Shown here piece by piece: positions 1 through 6,537 of a stretch of DNA of 9,115 nt. Below the pieces are notes generated by a model. It searched no databases. It was not told the DNA's origin and was given only the letters and a program-made list of their open reading frames with translations. The number at the start of each line of letters is the position of its first letter. Position 1 is the stretch's first letter. A program made the translations under genes and the position numbers. Source of the stretch: Desulfuromonadaceae bacterium (GTDB lineage Bacteria; Desulfobacterota; Desulfuromonadia; Geobacterales; Pseudopelobacteraceae); the NCBI GenBank assembly GCA_028686145.1, contig JAQUCQ010000115.1, positions 1 to 9,115 of the forward strand. Reading direction: 5' to 3'.

Positions 1-2613
1 CTGGCGCTGCAGATTCGTTGCCTTCTCATAAATATCCATGGCTTCTTTGGCCAGTGAGGCTGGTGGTGTTTCCGAACCGGTCGTACTTGCAGTAACTGCC
101 GTGGCGGCAGTAGCAGTTTTTTTGCCACCGAAGAGTCGCTGCAGAGCCAGTTCCAGATTTTCCTCCATAACCACCTCATCCCCAAAAGCAACAATCACCC
201 GTTTCAACTCGGGCAATCCTGCTTTATCCGCGGCAAGAAACAGCGGTTGGACGTAGAGCAGCGATTTCTCGATCGGAATTACAAGCATGCTGCCACGGAT
301 AACTTCCGAGCCACGCTGGTTCCAGAGTGTCAATTGCTGAGAAATAAAGGAATCTTGATTGATGCGCGCATCAATCTGTTTCGGGCCATAGATCAACCTG
401 TCACGCGGGAAGGTATAAGCCCGGATCTTGCCATAATTCGGTTCATCACACCGGACCGTCAGCCATGCCGCCAGATTGTCCCGCTTGGACGGTGTAAACG
501 GCAGTAGCAGGATATATTCCTCCACCTTTTCACCCGGCAGTTTCATGATTGTGTAGCTTGGCTCCATCGGTTTTTCACCCAGAACCGGAACCTGCCAGAG
601 GTTCTCCTTGTTGTAGAAAACTTTCGGATCGGTCATGTGGTAGGCAGAGTACATGGCAGCCTGAAGCTGGAGAAACTGGTGCGGATAGCGGACATGTTTG
701 CGCAAATCATCCGGCATAGATGACATCGGCTTGAAAAGGGCCGGAAACATCCGGGCATACACCTTTATCAGTACATCTTGGGGGTCGCTGATGTAAAAAT
801 CGAGTGATCCGTCATAAGCATCCACAACAGCTTTAACGGAATTTCGCATGTAATTGATGCCGCCCATAAGCGGTTTTGAATACGGGAGACGGTCAGAAAT
901 GGTGTAGGCATCGATAATCCATTTGAGCTCGCCATTCTTCGTAACAACCATGTAAGGATCGCCATCATAGCGGAGAAAGGGTGCGATTGCCCTGACCCGG
1001 TCATTGATGTTGCGATTGTAAATGATGCGGCTCTCCGCAGTAATATCCGAAGAAAGCAGGATTTTTTCTGTCCTGAACTTGGCAGCAAACAGCGCTTTTT
1101 TGAGAAGCGAGTCGATCGGTACCCCGCCCTTTCCAGCATAGGTGGTATTGATATTGCCGGTGGCGGTTGGATAACTGAACTCCGGTACCTTCGTCTTGAC
1201 AACGACATAGTCATTGGACAGCTCACCAAAATATATTTCCGGCCGGGTTACCTTGACATCGGCCAGACTGACCGGGGGGATATCCTTAACAAAAAATTCG
1301 GGAAGCCCTTCTTTACTGATCCGGCTGACCGGGCCAAAGGTGATGCCGTTACCATGGGTAAAGATGAGCCGTTCGTTGATCCAGTTTTTGCTGGGGAGAT
1401 CGGCATAGGAGAGTTCACGCGGCGACAGCATGACCTGAGTGTACTGCCCGTTCACCATGTAACGGTCATTATCCACATCAAAAAATTTGTAATAGGTTCT
1501 GATCTGCTGTAGCTGGCTGTATGTCTTGAGCAGTGGAGCATGATCCCAAAGGCGGATATTTTTGATGGTGGCATCATTGTTCGCTATGTCGGCAGCGGAT
1601 AGCTTGGTATCAACATCGAAGGGTACGGTTTCAATCTTATCCAGATTGTAGCCGAAGCGGGTGAATGTAATATTATTCTCTATGTACGGCATTTCCAAAG
1701 CCAATTCATTTGGTGCAACCTTGAATTTTTGGAGCAGCCCCGGATAAACCCCGATGCCAACAATATACAGTACCACTACGATACCCGGAGGAAGCACCGC
1801 CCTGCGCCACGTCCCTTTCCAGATTGCTACCGCCAGCAGGCACCCCGCCAGCGGTGTCAGGAACGTCAGAACTCGATAGGTCAGCAGTCGTGAGTTAACA
1901 TCAGCATATCCAGCGCCATAAAAGGCACCGTTTCCGGAAAGCAGCAACCGGAAGCTGTCCAGGTAGAAACCGGCAGCAATTACACAGGCGAAAATCCCGG
2001 TCAAAACCGCCAGATGACGACGGACCTTCACATCAATTGACGCCCCTTGCTCAGTCAGCACGATGCCGCCACGCACAAGGTACACCGCACCGGTCAGGAC
2101 AACAGTTGCCAGCAGCACGAAGCCGACAAAACCTTGGAGACTTTCCCAAAATGGCAGACTGAACAGATAGAAACCAATATCCTTGCCGATTACCGGATCA
2201 ACTGTGCCGACATCCACCCTGTTCGTGAAGAACAACACTTCTTCCCATTGCACGGCCCCCCAATTACCTGCGAAAAAAGCCAGGACCATGCTGACAAGGA
2301 CAGCCAGAGGCTTTACAAGCCGAATTGCCTCATCTCTTTGTACGTGGAAGTTGCCCCCTCCCACGATAAAAATGCCGGCGTAGGGGAAGTGTGCCCGGTT
2401 CGCATACAAAAGATTGACCATAAGAGCGACAAACAGAAACGCTCCAAAGAACAGCCCGACAGCTGTTTTGGCATATAAAGTTGTCGTAAATACCGATGAA
2501 AAGCCTGTCTCTACGAAAAAAAGCCAATCGGCATAGAAATCCAGAAGGTACGAAATAAACGGAAGAACCAGTGCTAGCAATATCAGGACCAAAATAAACT
2601 TGTTTTTAATCAT
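1..2613 (-). CDS. UPF0182 family large integral membrane protein (C-terminus cut by window edge)
   Basis: The frame is open for 871 codons and still open at the window edge. UPF0182 (COG1615) proteins are about 900 residues, so probably only some 20-40 residues are missing. The N-terminal ~295 residues hold about seven hydrophobic segments (near 5-27, 48-70, 99-117, 158-182, 202-220, 247-267, 273-291), followed by a long soluble region. Family-typical stretches are FYGAGYADVNSRL near 231, PNELALEMPYIENN near 301, and, further on, IYFGELSNDYVVV, YAGKGGVP and APFLRYDGDPY. An Ala/Thr-rich linker precedes the helical C-terminus, as in homologues. The start at 2613 has an AAAGGGG ribosome-binding site 7 nt upstream. 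The gene begins 72 bp after the TerC-family gene without a clear terminator between, so the two are probably one transcript. The family has no established biochemical function, and I assign none. I checked the reading frame at several places and found no frameshift. Confidence 0.95.
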   Translation of the reverse strand, partial: MIKNKFILVLILLALVLPFISYLLDFYADWLFFVETGFSSVFTTTLYAKTAVGLFFGAFLFVALMVNLLYANRAHFPYAGIFIVGGGNFHVQRDEAIRLVKPLAVLVSMVLAFFAGNWGAVQWEEVLFFTNRVDVGTVDPVIGKDIGFYLFSLPFWESLQGFVGFVLLATVVLTGAVYLVRGGIVLTEQGASIDVKVRRHLAVLTGIFACVIAAGFYLDSFRLLLSGNGAFYGAGYADVNSRLLTYRVLTFLTPLAGCLLAVAIWKGTWRRAVLPPGIVVVLYIVGIGVYPGLLQKFKVAPNELALEMPYIENNITFTRFGYNLDKIETVPFDVDTKLSAADIANNDATIKNIRLWDHAPLLKTYSQLQQIRTYYKFFDVDNDRYMVNGQYTQVMLSPRELSYADLPSKNWINERLIFTHGNGITFGPVSRISKEGLPEFFVKDIPPVSLADVKVTRPEIYFGELSNDYVVVKTKVPEFSYPTATGNINTTYAGKGGVPIDSLLKKALFAAKFRTEKILLSSDITAESRIIYNRNINDRVRAIAPFLRYDGDPYMVVTKNGELKWIIDAYTISDRLPYSKPLMGGINYMRNSVKAVVDAYDGSLDFYISDPQDVLIKVYARMFPALFKPMSSMPDDLRKHVRYPHQFLQLQAAMYSAYHMTDPKVFYNKENLWQVPVLGEKPMEPSYTIMKLPGEKVEEYILLLPFTPSKRDNLAAWLTVRCDEPNYGKIRAYTFPRDRLIYGPKQIDARINQDSFISQQLTLWNQRGSEVIRGSMLVIPIEKSLLYVQPLFLAADKAGLPELKRVIVAFGDEVVMEENLELALQRLFGGKKTATAATAVTASTTGSETPPASLAKEAMDIYEKATNLQRQ

Positions 2614-2685
2614 CGCCGTACCCCTTTGCTCGTTAGTGCCCTTAGAAAGTTTACCGGAACGGCAGGCCGGTGGTAATGGGCGTGC

Positions 2686-3435
2686 TCACTTTTTTGCTGA
2701 ATTTACCAGATGTGGTTGATGGAGTTTAACCGGCGTACCGCGCCTGAGTCTCAGATTTAACATCTCTACCATAACTGAAAAGGCCATGGCAAAATAGACA
2801 TATCCCTTGGGTATGTGCATATCGAAACCATCGCCGATCAGAGACACGCCGATCAGAAGCAGAAAACTTAATGCCAGCATCTTGATGGTCGGATGCCTTT
2901 CTACAAAAGCACTGATTTTTCCTGAAAAAAACATCATAAACCCGACTGCAATAACGACCGCGGCAACCATTATGGCAAGTTGGCTGGCCATCCCCAAGGC
3001 AGTGATTATTGAGTCAAGGGAGAATACAATATCCAACAGGAGGATTTGTACAATAACCGCACTAAAAGTTGCACCGACACGGGCGGATGACACTTCTTCC
3101 TCTCCTTCCAGCTTCTCATGAATCTCCATCGTACTTTTCCAGAGGAGAAAGAGACCGCCGAAGATCAGGATCAAATCGCGACCGGAAATTTCATTCCCCA
3201 CCACTGAGAACAGCGGTGAGGTGAGCCCCATAAGTCGGGTAAGAGAAAAAAGAAGCCCGATGCGGATAAACATTGCCAGCCCGAGTCCGAGAAGCCTGGC
3301 TTTCTCCTGCTGATGAGATGGGAGCTTACTGGCCTGGATAGAGATAAAGATTATATTATCAATCCCTAGAACAATCTCCAGTGCGCTCAGAGTTACCAGC
3401 GCCATCCAGACCTGCGGATCCGTCAACCATTCCAT
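2686..3435 (-). CDS. TerC family integral membrane protein, YgdQ-like, putative metal (Mn2+) exporter
   Basis: This is a 249-residue polytopic inner-membrane protein that aligns well with the Escherichia coli YgdQ subgroup of TerC proteins as I remember it. Two family motifs carry the conserved acidic residues: E20-xxLG-ID26-N27 in the first helix, and D135 followed by FSLD141-S in a central helix. Further shared stretches are RDLILIFGGLFLLWK (86-100), VERHPTIKMLALSFLLL (178-194) and IPKGYVYFAM (208-217). A charged loop (about 104-119) splits the protein into two halves, as is usual for TerC. I chose ATG 3435 because AGGAGG lies 8 nt upstream; a TTG at 3441 would sit only 2 nt from that site. 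TerC-family members under yybP-ykoY control (Alx, YkoY) are linked to Mn2+ efflux, often to supply exported metalloenzymes. The riboswitch upstream supports a manganese role here, but the transported ion is inferred. The gene heads a probable operon with the UPF0182 gene. Confidence 0.93.
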   Translation of the reverse strand: MEWLTDPQVWMALVTLSALEIVLGIDNIIFISIQASKLPSHQQEKARLLGLGLAMFIRIGLLFSLTRLMGLTSPLFSVVGNEISGRDLILIFGGLFLLWKSTMEIHEKLEGEEEVSSARVGATFSAVIVQILLLDIVFSLDSIITALGMASQLAIMVAAVVIAVGFMMFFSGKISAFVERHPTIKMLALSFLLLIGVSLIGDGFDMHIPKGYVYFAMAFSVMVEMLNLRLRRGTPVKLHQPHLVNSAKK

Positions 3436-3497
3436 GTGCAAAACCTCCTATTTCAAAAAATTGCAGTTTAAAAGTCACGTACCAACAAGCGTACAGC

Positions 3498-3551
3498 TCA
3501 AGTGTAGCGATGTATTTCTTCACCTTCAGGTGAGTAACAACAAACTATCAT
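3498..3551 (-). CDS. possible 17-residue leader peptide between riboswitch and terC-like gene
   Basis: Inside the 5' leader, a GGAGG (3556-3560) stands 4 nt before an ATG that opens a 17-codon frame, MIVCCYSPEGEEIHRYT, ending in TGA at 3498-3500. The frame ends 62 nt before the ATG of the TerC-family gene, downstream of the riboswitch terminator, so it would be made only when the riboswitch reads through. It has two adjacent cysteines and several acidic or histidine residues. A short inverted repeat (TCACCT-GA-AGGTGA, 3520-3533) lies within it. The spacing is tighter than ideal and a frame this short can arise by chance, so this is tentative. Confidence 0.25.
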   Translation of the reverse strand: MIVCCYSPEGEEIHRYT

Positions 3552-3634
3552 ACCACCTCCGGTCTGTGGGTTTACGAAAAAGATATTTCCTGCATCGAAA
3601 ACGACGACAGGGAATGTGGATACAACCGGTGGCT

Positions 3635-3684
3635 AATAAAAAAGACCTTTACCCACGGCGAAATACGCATTGGATAAAGGTCTT
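3635..3684 (-). terminator. riboswitch expression-platform intrinsic terminator
   Basis: On the minus strand, AAGACCTTTATCCA (3684-3671) can pair with TGGGTAAAGGTCTT (3655-3642) to give a 14-bp stem with one G-T pair. A 15-nt loop separates the arms and the 3' arm runs into TTTTTT. It lies 200 nt upstream of the TerC-family start, so it can only be an attenuator, not the end of a gene. Its 5' arm includes CCTTTAT (3680-3674), which also forms the 3' side of the aptamer's basal helix, so the terminator and the folded aptamer exclude each other. Confidence 0.9.
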
Positions 3685-3779
3685 GCTTGCGATGGTTATC
3701 GTTCCCGGCCCGAGTCTTGCGACTGTGTTGACGAGCGTGGGGCCAGCCATGTCTCCGGCTGATAGCTACTCCCCTTTAT
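3674..3779 (-). promoter_or_regulatory. yybP-ykoY (Mn2+) riboswitch aptamer
   Basis: The minus strand reads AAAGGGGAGTAGC (3777-3765), the hallmark 5' segment of the yybP-ykoY RNA. The basal helix P1 can form between ATAAAGG (3779-3773) and CCTTTAT (3680-3674), 7 bp. Inside it are a hairpin with stem CAGCC/GGCTG (3761-3744) and a GNRA-capped hairpin AGTC-GCAA-GACT. The 3' side reads AGCAAGACCTTT, also typical of the class. These RNAs bind Mn2+ and generally switch expression on. Here the mechanism would be transcriptional: with Mn2+ bound, P1 is held and sequesters the 5' arm of the downstream terminator, so RNA polymerase reads into the TerC-family gene. The identification rests on motif recognition, not on a covariance-model score. 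Confidence 0.9.
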
Positions 3780-3788
3780 GAGGCTGTG

Positions 3789-3818
3789 ACTCTAATTGAA
3801 CTATACAGCACTTGTCAA
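3789..3818 (-). promoter_or_regulatory. sigma-70-type promoter for the riboswitch/terC-like transcript
   Basis: The minus strand has a perfect -35 box TTGACA (3818-3813), an 18-bp spacer and a -10 candidate TAGAGT (3794-3789, 4 of 6 matches). Transcription would start near 3782, just ahead of the riboswitch basal helix, which is what a functional riboswitch promoter needs. Confidence 0.65.
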
Positions 3819-3882
3819 GCACCCTTTTTTGTAAGCTTCATTCCTGGTTTACAGCAAAAAAGAAGATAACCGCGGAACAAAC

Positions 3883-4707
3883 CTAGTCATACGTTTTTCT
3901 CAGCAAGTGCAGTACCAGCGCGATCATCAACATGATCGACACAGCAGCAGCTCCGGCGATTATGCGCCGCTGATGAACAGTATCCAGCCTGTCAAGTACG
4001 ACCTGTATTTTCTTCAGATCGGCCTGAATCTGGGCCGAGTCATTTTTTACCAGATCAACATCTACGCTATGAAACAGGGTGTGATACTGATTCCGCACCG
4101 CAAAAAGCTCTTTTTCAAGCTTATCGGTATCGGTGCCAGTCGCTTTAAAACGGCTGATACGGCTATCTATGGCCACAATCATCGCATCGGTTTCCTGCAT
4201 CGCAGCACGGATGACCCTGGCCCGTTCAAAGCTGTGGCAGCGACTGCAGCTCTGCTCATTGATCAGTGCTAAAGAAGCTTTTACGACATGATGATTGCTG
4301 TGACAGGTGACGCAGGTCGGGCCTCCCTTGCCCAGCTTACGTCCATGTGCACTCGCCAGATAATCCTTTAAAACTCCAACATGGCAACGGCCACAAAACG
4401 CCGGAATTGCCGTTTCTGTGGGCACTCCCAGAAACCCACGAGCTGGGTCCATAGCATTGGCAGCATCGTTCGGGTCGCCTCCGTGACAGCCATTACAGTA
4501 GATGCCGTTGTCCGCATGAATGCTTCCCCGCCAGAGTTTAACCGGCTGACTGAATTTTTCCGGCAACGTGGAGTGACATGTGATGCATACCGGTTCAGTC
4601 GGTTCTTGCGCACACGCTGCTGACGGAAAAAGGTATATTGCAAATGTAAGCACCATGACGGCACACAGCTGTAAACGAAGAATAATGGTCATATCGTGAT
4701 ATCTCAT
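3883..4707 (-). CDS. membrane-anchored pentahaem c-type cytochrome of a bc-type complex
   Basis: The protein has 274 residues. A signal peptide (hydrophobic core about 7-28, likely cleavage after ACA at 33) directs it to the periplasm. Five CXXCH haem c sites follow: C41-H45, C71-H75, C105-H109, C132-H136 and C154-H158. A haem-free, charged helical stretch (about 160-247, possibly coiled coil) then leads to one C-terminal transmembrane helix (about 249-269) and a short basic tail. It should take electrons from the Rieske/cytochrome b pair next to it, replacing cytochrome c1 or f, and pass them to periplasmic cytochromes. The acceptor is unknown. I chose ATG 4707 because it overlaps the cytochrome b stop as ATGA, the usual sign of translational coupling; ATG 4722 is the longer alternative, adding five residues. 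It is the last gene of the three-gene cluster. I do not recognise a settled gene symbol. Confidence 0.9.
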   Translation of the reverse strand: MRYHDMTIILRLQLCAVMVLTFAIYLFPSAACAQEPTEPVCITCHSTLPEKFSQPVKLWRGSIHADNGIYCNGCHGGDPNDAANAMDPARGFLGVPTETAIPAFCGRCHVGVLKDYLASAHGRKLGKGGPTCVTCHSNHHVVKASLALINEQSCSRCHSFERARVIRAAMQETDAMIVAIDSRISRFKATGTDTDKLEKELFAVRNQYHTLFHSVDVDLVKNDSAQIQADLKKIQVVLDRLDTVHQRRIIAGAAAVSIMLMIALVLHLLRKTYD

Positions 4708-5825
4708 GAAAAATGCCCCCATATGCTGAGTCCAATCCAGAGTAGCACCCCTCCGACGGAACAGATCAGGAACAGTCGTCGTCTCAGGGGATGGCGTTCT
4801 CTACCACGGTCGACGAAGGGAAGCAGTGCCAGGAAAGTCATGGCGACAGCCTGCAGTGACAGGCCAATCAGTTCATTGGGAAAGAGCTTCAGCGTCTGAT
4901 AGTTGGCCAGGAAATACCACTCCGGTTTGATATGTGCCGGGGTCGCAAAAGGATTGGCCGGAAGAAAAGCATCTTTGGGAAAGAAGAGGTACGGGTCGAA
5001 AAAAACCACCGCCAGGAAAATTGCCATGTAGATTGCAATCGACCTCATATCCTCGCAGGCAAAATTGGGGAAAAAGGGGATTCCGCCCGGATGATCTTCA
5101 TAGCTGTAGGAATCCCCCTGCCACTGATTGTCGGTATCCTTCACGCCGAACGGGGGGGTCGACACCCCGGTACGTTTAAGGAGGAAGAGATGGGCTCCGA
5201 TCAGAGCGGCAATAACGGCCGGAATAACCGCTACATGAAGAGCGAAAAAACGCCCCAGCGTCGGAGGCCCAACCAGTGGACTGCCGCGCAGGAATTCAAC
5301 GAGATATGGCCCAACCACCGGCATGACACTGGCGCTGTTGGTAGCCACGGTAGTTGCCCAGAACGAGAGCTGACTCCATGGAAGCAGATATCCGGTCAAA
5401 GAAATGGCCTGCACCAGTGTGAACAGGATAAATCCGGTCACCCAGTTCAACTCGCGCGGCTTCTTGTAACTTCCCATAAAAAGCACTGAAAGCATGTGAA
5501 ACAGCAGCGCCAGCACCATCATATTGGAACCGACGGCATGAAGCATACGGATCAACCAGCCGTAGGGCACATCGTTCATAATGGTAGAAACGCTTTTAAA
5601 GGCCTTATCCGCATCCGGGACATAATAGATCAGCAGCAGCATACCGGTCACGACTTGCAGGGCAAAGGCGAACAGGAGAATACTCCCCATCGAATACCAG
5701 GAGTTTATATTGCGCGGCAGCAGATAACCGGTCAGCTCCTTATCCACTACCTCGCGCACTCCGATACGAACATCTATCCAGTCAACAATTTTTTTATGAG
5801 AGACATACCCACTCCTCTGACACAT
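4704..5825 (-). CDS. cytochrome b (b6 plus subunit IV fused) of a quinol:cytochrome c oxidoreductase
   Basis: This is the membrane subunit that oxidises quinol and moves electrons across the membrane through two b haems. Counting from ATG 5825 (subtract one from numbers given for a TTG 5828 start), the haem ligands are H96/H110 in helix B and H197/H212 in helix D; the 14 residues between the second pair are typical of b6 rather than mitochondrial cytochrome b. The Qo motif PEWY lies at 301-304. The N-terminal four-helix b6 part and the C-terminal subunit-IV part (from about 258) are fused in one 373-residue chain. The cysteine that carries the extra covalent haem in b6 and Bacillus QcrB appears to be Ser45 here (context SWYSMGS). 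It lies 4 nt after the Rieske stop and overlaps the cytochrome c start. The start is uncertain: ATG 5825 has no nearby ribosome-binding site and may depend on coupling, whereas a strong site serves an out-of-frame ATG at 5806. Confidence 0.92.
   Translation of the reverse strand: MCQRSGYVSHKKIVDWIDVRIGVREVVDKELTGYLLPRNINSWYSMGSILLFAFALQVVTGMLLLIYYVPDADKAFKSVSTIMNDVPYGWLIRMLHAVGSNMMVLALLFHMLSVLFMGSYKKPRELNWVTGFILFTLVQAISLTGYLLPWSQLSFWATTVATNSASVMPVVGPYLVEFLRGSPLVGPPTLGRFFALHVAVIPAVIAALIGAHLFLLKRTGVSTPPFGVKDTDNQWQGDSYSYEDHPGGIPFFPNFACEDMRSIAIYMAIFLAVVFFDPYLFFPKDAFLPANPFATPAHIKPEWYFLANYQTLKLFPNELIGLSLQAVAMTFLALLPFVDRGRERHPLRRRLFLICSVGGVLLWIGLSIWGHFS
5789..5818 (-). other. A7 run and out-of-frame ATG with strong ribosome-binding site at cytochrome b start
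   Basis: AGAGGAG (5818-5812) stands 5 nt before ATG 5806, the best initiation signal at this junction. That ATG reads MSLIKKLLTG and stops at TAG (5776-5774). The cytochrome b frame is shifted by one base, and the two frames meet across an A7 run (5795-5789). With eight A's the good ATG would read MSLIKKIVDWIDVRIG and continue into cytochrome b. This points to a homopolymer error, a genuine indel or slippage. Confidence 0.6.
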
Positions 5826-5829
5826 CAAT

Positions 5830-6252
5830 TCAGCCGATGGTAATATTTCCTCCAGCCACCGTGAAAGGAAGCTTCTTCAACGGCCTTGGAGGCGGTCCGG
5901 CCATCACGACACCATCAGCGGAATAACGTCCGCCATGGCAGGGACAGAGAAAATCCTGTTTAGCCTTTTCCCATTGGACGATGCATCCCAGATGCGTACA
6001 AACCGCAGAAAAAGCGGCAAGTTCTCCATTCTTCTTGCGAATCAGAACGGCTGAAGAACCGGCGTATTCAAAAAATTTAGCATCGCCTTCACGAACATCC
6101 GTATCTGGAATAACCACCTTTCCAGACGTTTCACTGGCCGAACGAGGCGCAAGATAGCGGAACAACGGCCAGGAAACTGCTGCCGCTGCAATAATTCCGA
6201 GGCTGCCAAGACATACCCCGAGAAACGTCCTCCTGTTTCTGTCAGTCTCCAT
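5830..6252 (-). CDS. Rieske [2Fe-2S] protein of a bc-type quinol oxidoreductase (QcrA/PetC type)
   Basis: The protein has 140 residues. It starts with a twin-arginine signal (NRRTFLG, residues 6-12) followed by a hydrophobic segment (about 12-30), which would stay as a membrane anchor while the folded cluster domain is exported by the Tat system. The cluster ligands are C85 and H87 in CTHLGC and C103 and H106 in CPCHGG, with C90 and C105 placed for the usual disulfide. The proline loop GPPPRPL follows at 119-125. It receives the first electron from quinol at the Qo site of cytochrome b. I chose ATG 6252 because GGGGGA lies about 4 nt upstream and the Tat motif sits at the N-terminus; an upstream in-frame start at 6324 would add 24 residues before the Tat motif. 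It is the first gene of the respiratory cluster, followed 4 nt later by cytochrome b. Confidence 0.93.
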   Translation of the reverse strand: METDRNRRTFLGVCLGSLGIIAAAAVSWPLFRYLAPRSASETSGKVVIPDTDVREGDAKFFEYAGSSAVLIRKKNGELAAFSAVCTHLGCIVQWEKAKQDFLCPCHGGRYSADGVVMAGPPPRPLKKLPFTVAGGNITIG

Positions 6253-6266
6253 AAATCCCCCCGCAC

Positions 6267-6278
6267 ACATAATTATGT
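6267..6278. promoter_or_regulatory. 12-bp perfect palindrome at the Rieske operon promoter
   Basis: ACATAATTATGT is a perfect palindrome just downstream of the candidate -10 box and 14 bp before the Rieske start codon, so it overlaps the expected transcription start. That is a good place for a repressor operator, but AT-rich palindromes of this size also arise by chance. Confidence 0.3.
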
Positions 6279-6280
6279 CA

Positions 6281-6308
6281 ATAATAGCCTCGTTGTCGGT
6301 TATTACAA
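6281..6308 (-). promoter_or_regulatory. candidate promoter for the Rieske/cytochrome b/cytochrome c operon
   Basis: On the minus strand TTGTAA (6308-6303) and TATTAT (6286-6281, 5 of 6 matches to the -10 consensus) are 16 bp apart. Transcription would start near 6275, leaving a short leader to ATG 6252. The rest of the 285-bp gap (6253-6537) holds the transferase terminator and about 160 bp in which I see only a 10-bp palindrome TGTTGCAACA (6314-6323). Confidence 0.45.
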
Positions 6309-6470
6309 GTAATTGTTGCAACACGTCAATGAAATAGTTCCATAAATATTATCTTTCGTCTGGCACATGCAGGATGCTGGACACCTTTTTTTGTTCCATC
6401 ACGTCCCGTTGTACCATCCAGAATCTACGGTGGGAAAACCTCACAGCGCGCCTCTCGTAGTTTTGTAAAC

Positions 6471-6499
6471 AAAAAAAAGGCCCGCGTTCGGGCCTTTTT
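6471..6499. terminator. bidirectional intrinsic terminator after the CoA-transferase gene
   Basis: GGCCCG and CGGGCC (6479-6484 and 6489-6494) form a 6-bp GC stem with a 4-nt loop. It is flanked by eight A's on the left and five T's on the right, so on the minus strand the hairpin is followed by TTTTTTTT. It lies about 40 bp past the transferase stop and insulates the respiratory operon from it. Confidence 0.9.
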
Positions 6500-6537
6500 A
6501 GTCAATCTATGCACTTCTTCATGTCATCTTATAAATA

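Larger units (their letters stand above)
3442..3882. other. 441-bp intergenic region: leader, riboswitch, promoter
   Basis: From right to left this gap holds about 60 bp after the pentahaem cytochrome stop, the promoter at 3789-3818, the Mn2+ riboswitch with its terminator (3635-3779), and a further ~190-nt leader with one possible small frame and the ribosome-binding site AGGAGG at 3444-3449. After the cytochrome stop I see only a T-rich stretch (CTTTTTT near 3857) without a convincing stem, so the end of the respiratory operon transcript is not obvious. Plus-strand reading across the gap shows no supported gene. Confidence 0.7.

Noticed and set aside
768..1229. Minus-strand open frame of 153 codons
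   Set aside because: It is a different frame of the same strand as the UPF0182 gene, whose own frame shows continuous family similarity here; the Ser/Arg-rich product has no support.
2047..2478. Plus-strand open frame of 143 codons within the UPF0182 gene
   Set aside because: It lies opposite the membrane-segment coding part of UPF0182 and its polar, His/Gln/Lys-rich sequence is what antisense of hydrophobic codons yields.
2614..2685. ACCGG...CCGGT inverted repeat between the TerC-family and UPF0182 genes
   Set aside because: The stem is only 5 bp and no T-run follows on the minus strand, so it does not qualify as an intrinsic terminator.
3434..3781. Plus-strand open frame of 115 codons across the intergenic region
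   Set aside because: It lies across the opposite strand of the riboswitch, terminator and leader, whose structure explains the sequence; no ribosome-binding site or domain is seen.
4932..5489. Plus-strand open frame of 185 codons inside the cytochrome b gene
   Set aside because: It is antisense to a well-supported cytochrome b gene, with Lys/Arg/Gly-rich low-quality sequence and no recognisable domain.
6253..6324. Longer N-terminus for the Rieske protein starting at 6324
   Set aside because: It would place 24 extra residues before the twin-arginine motif and would run through the candidate promoter; ATG 6252 has a good ribosome-binding site.
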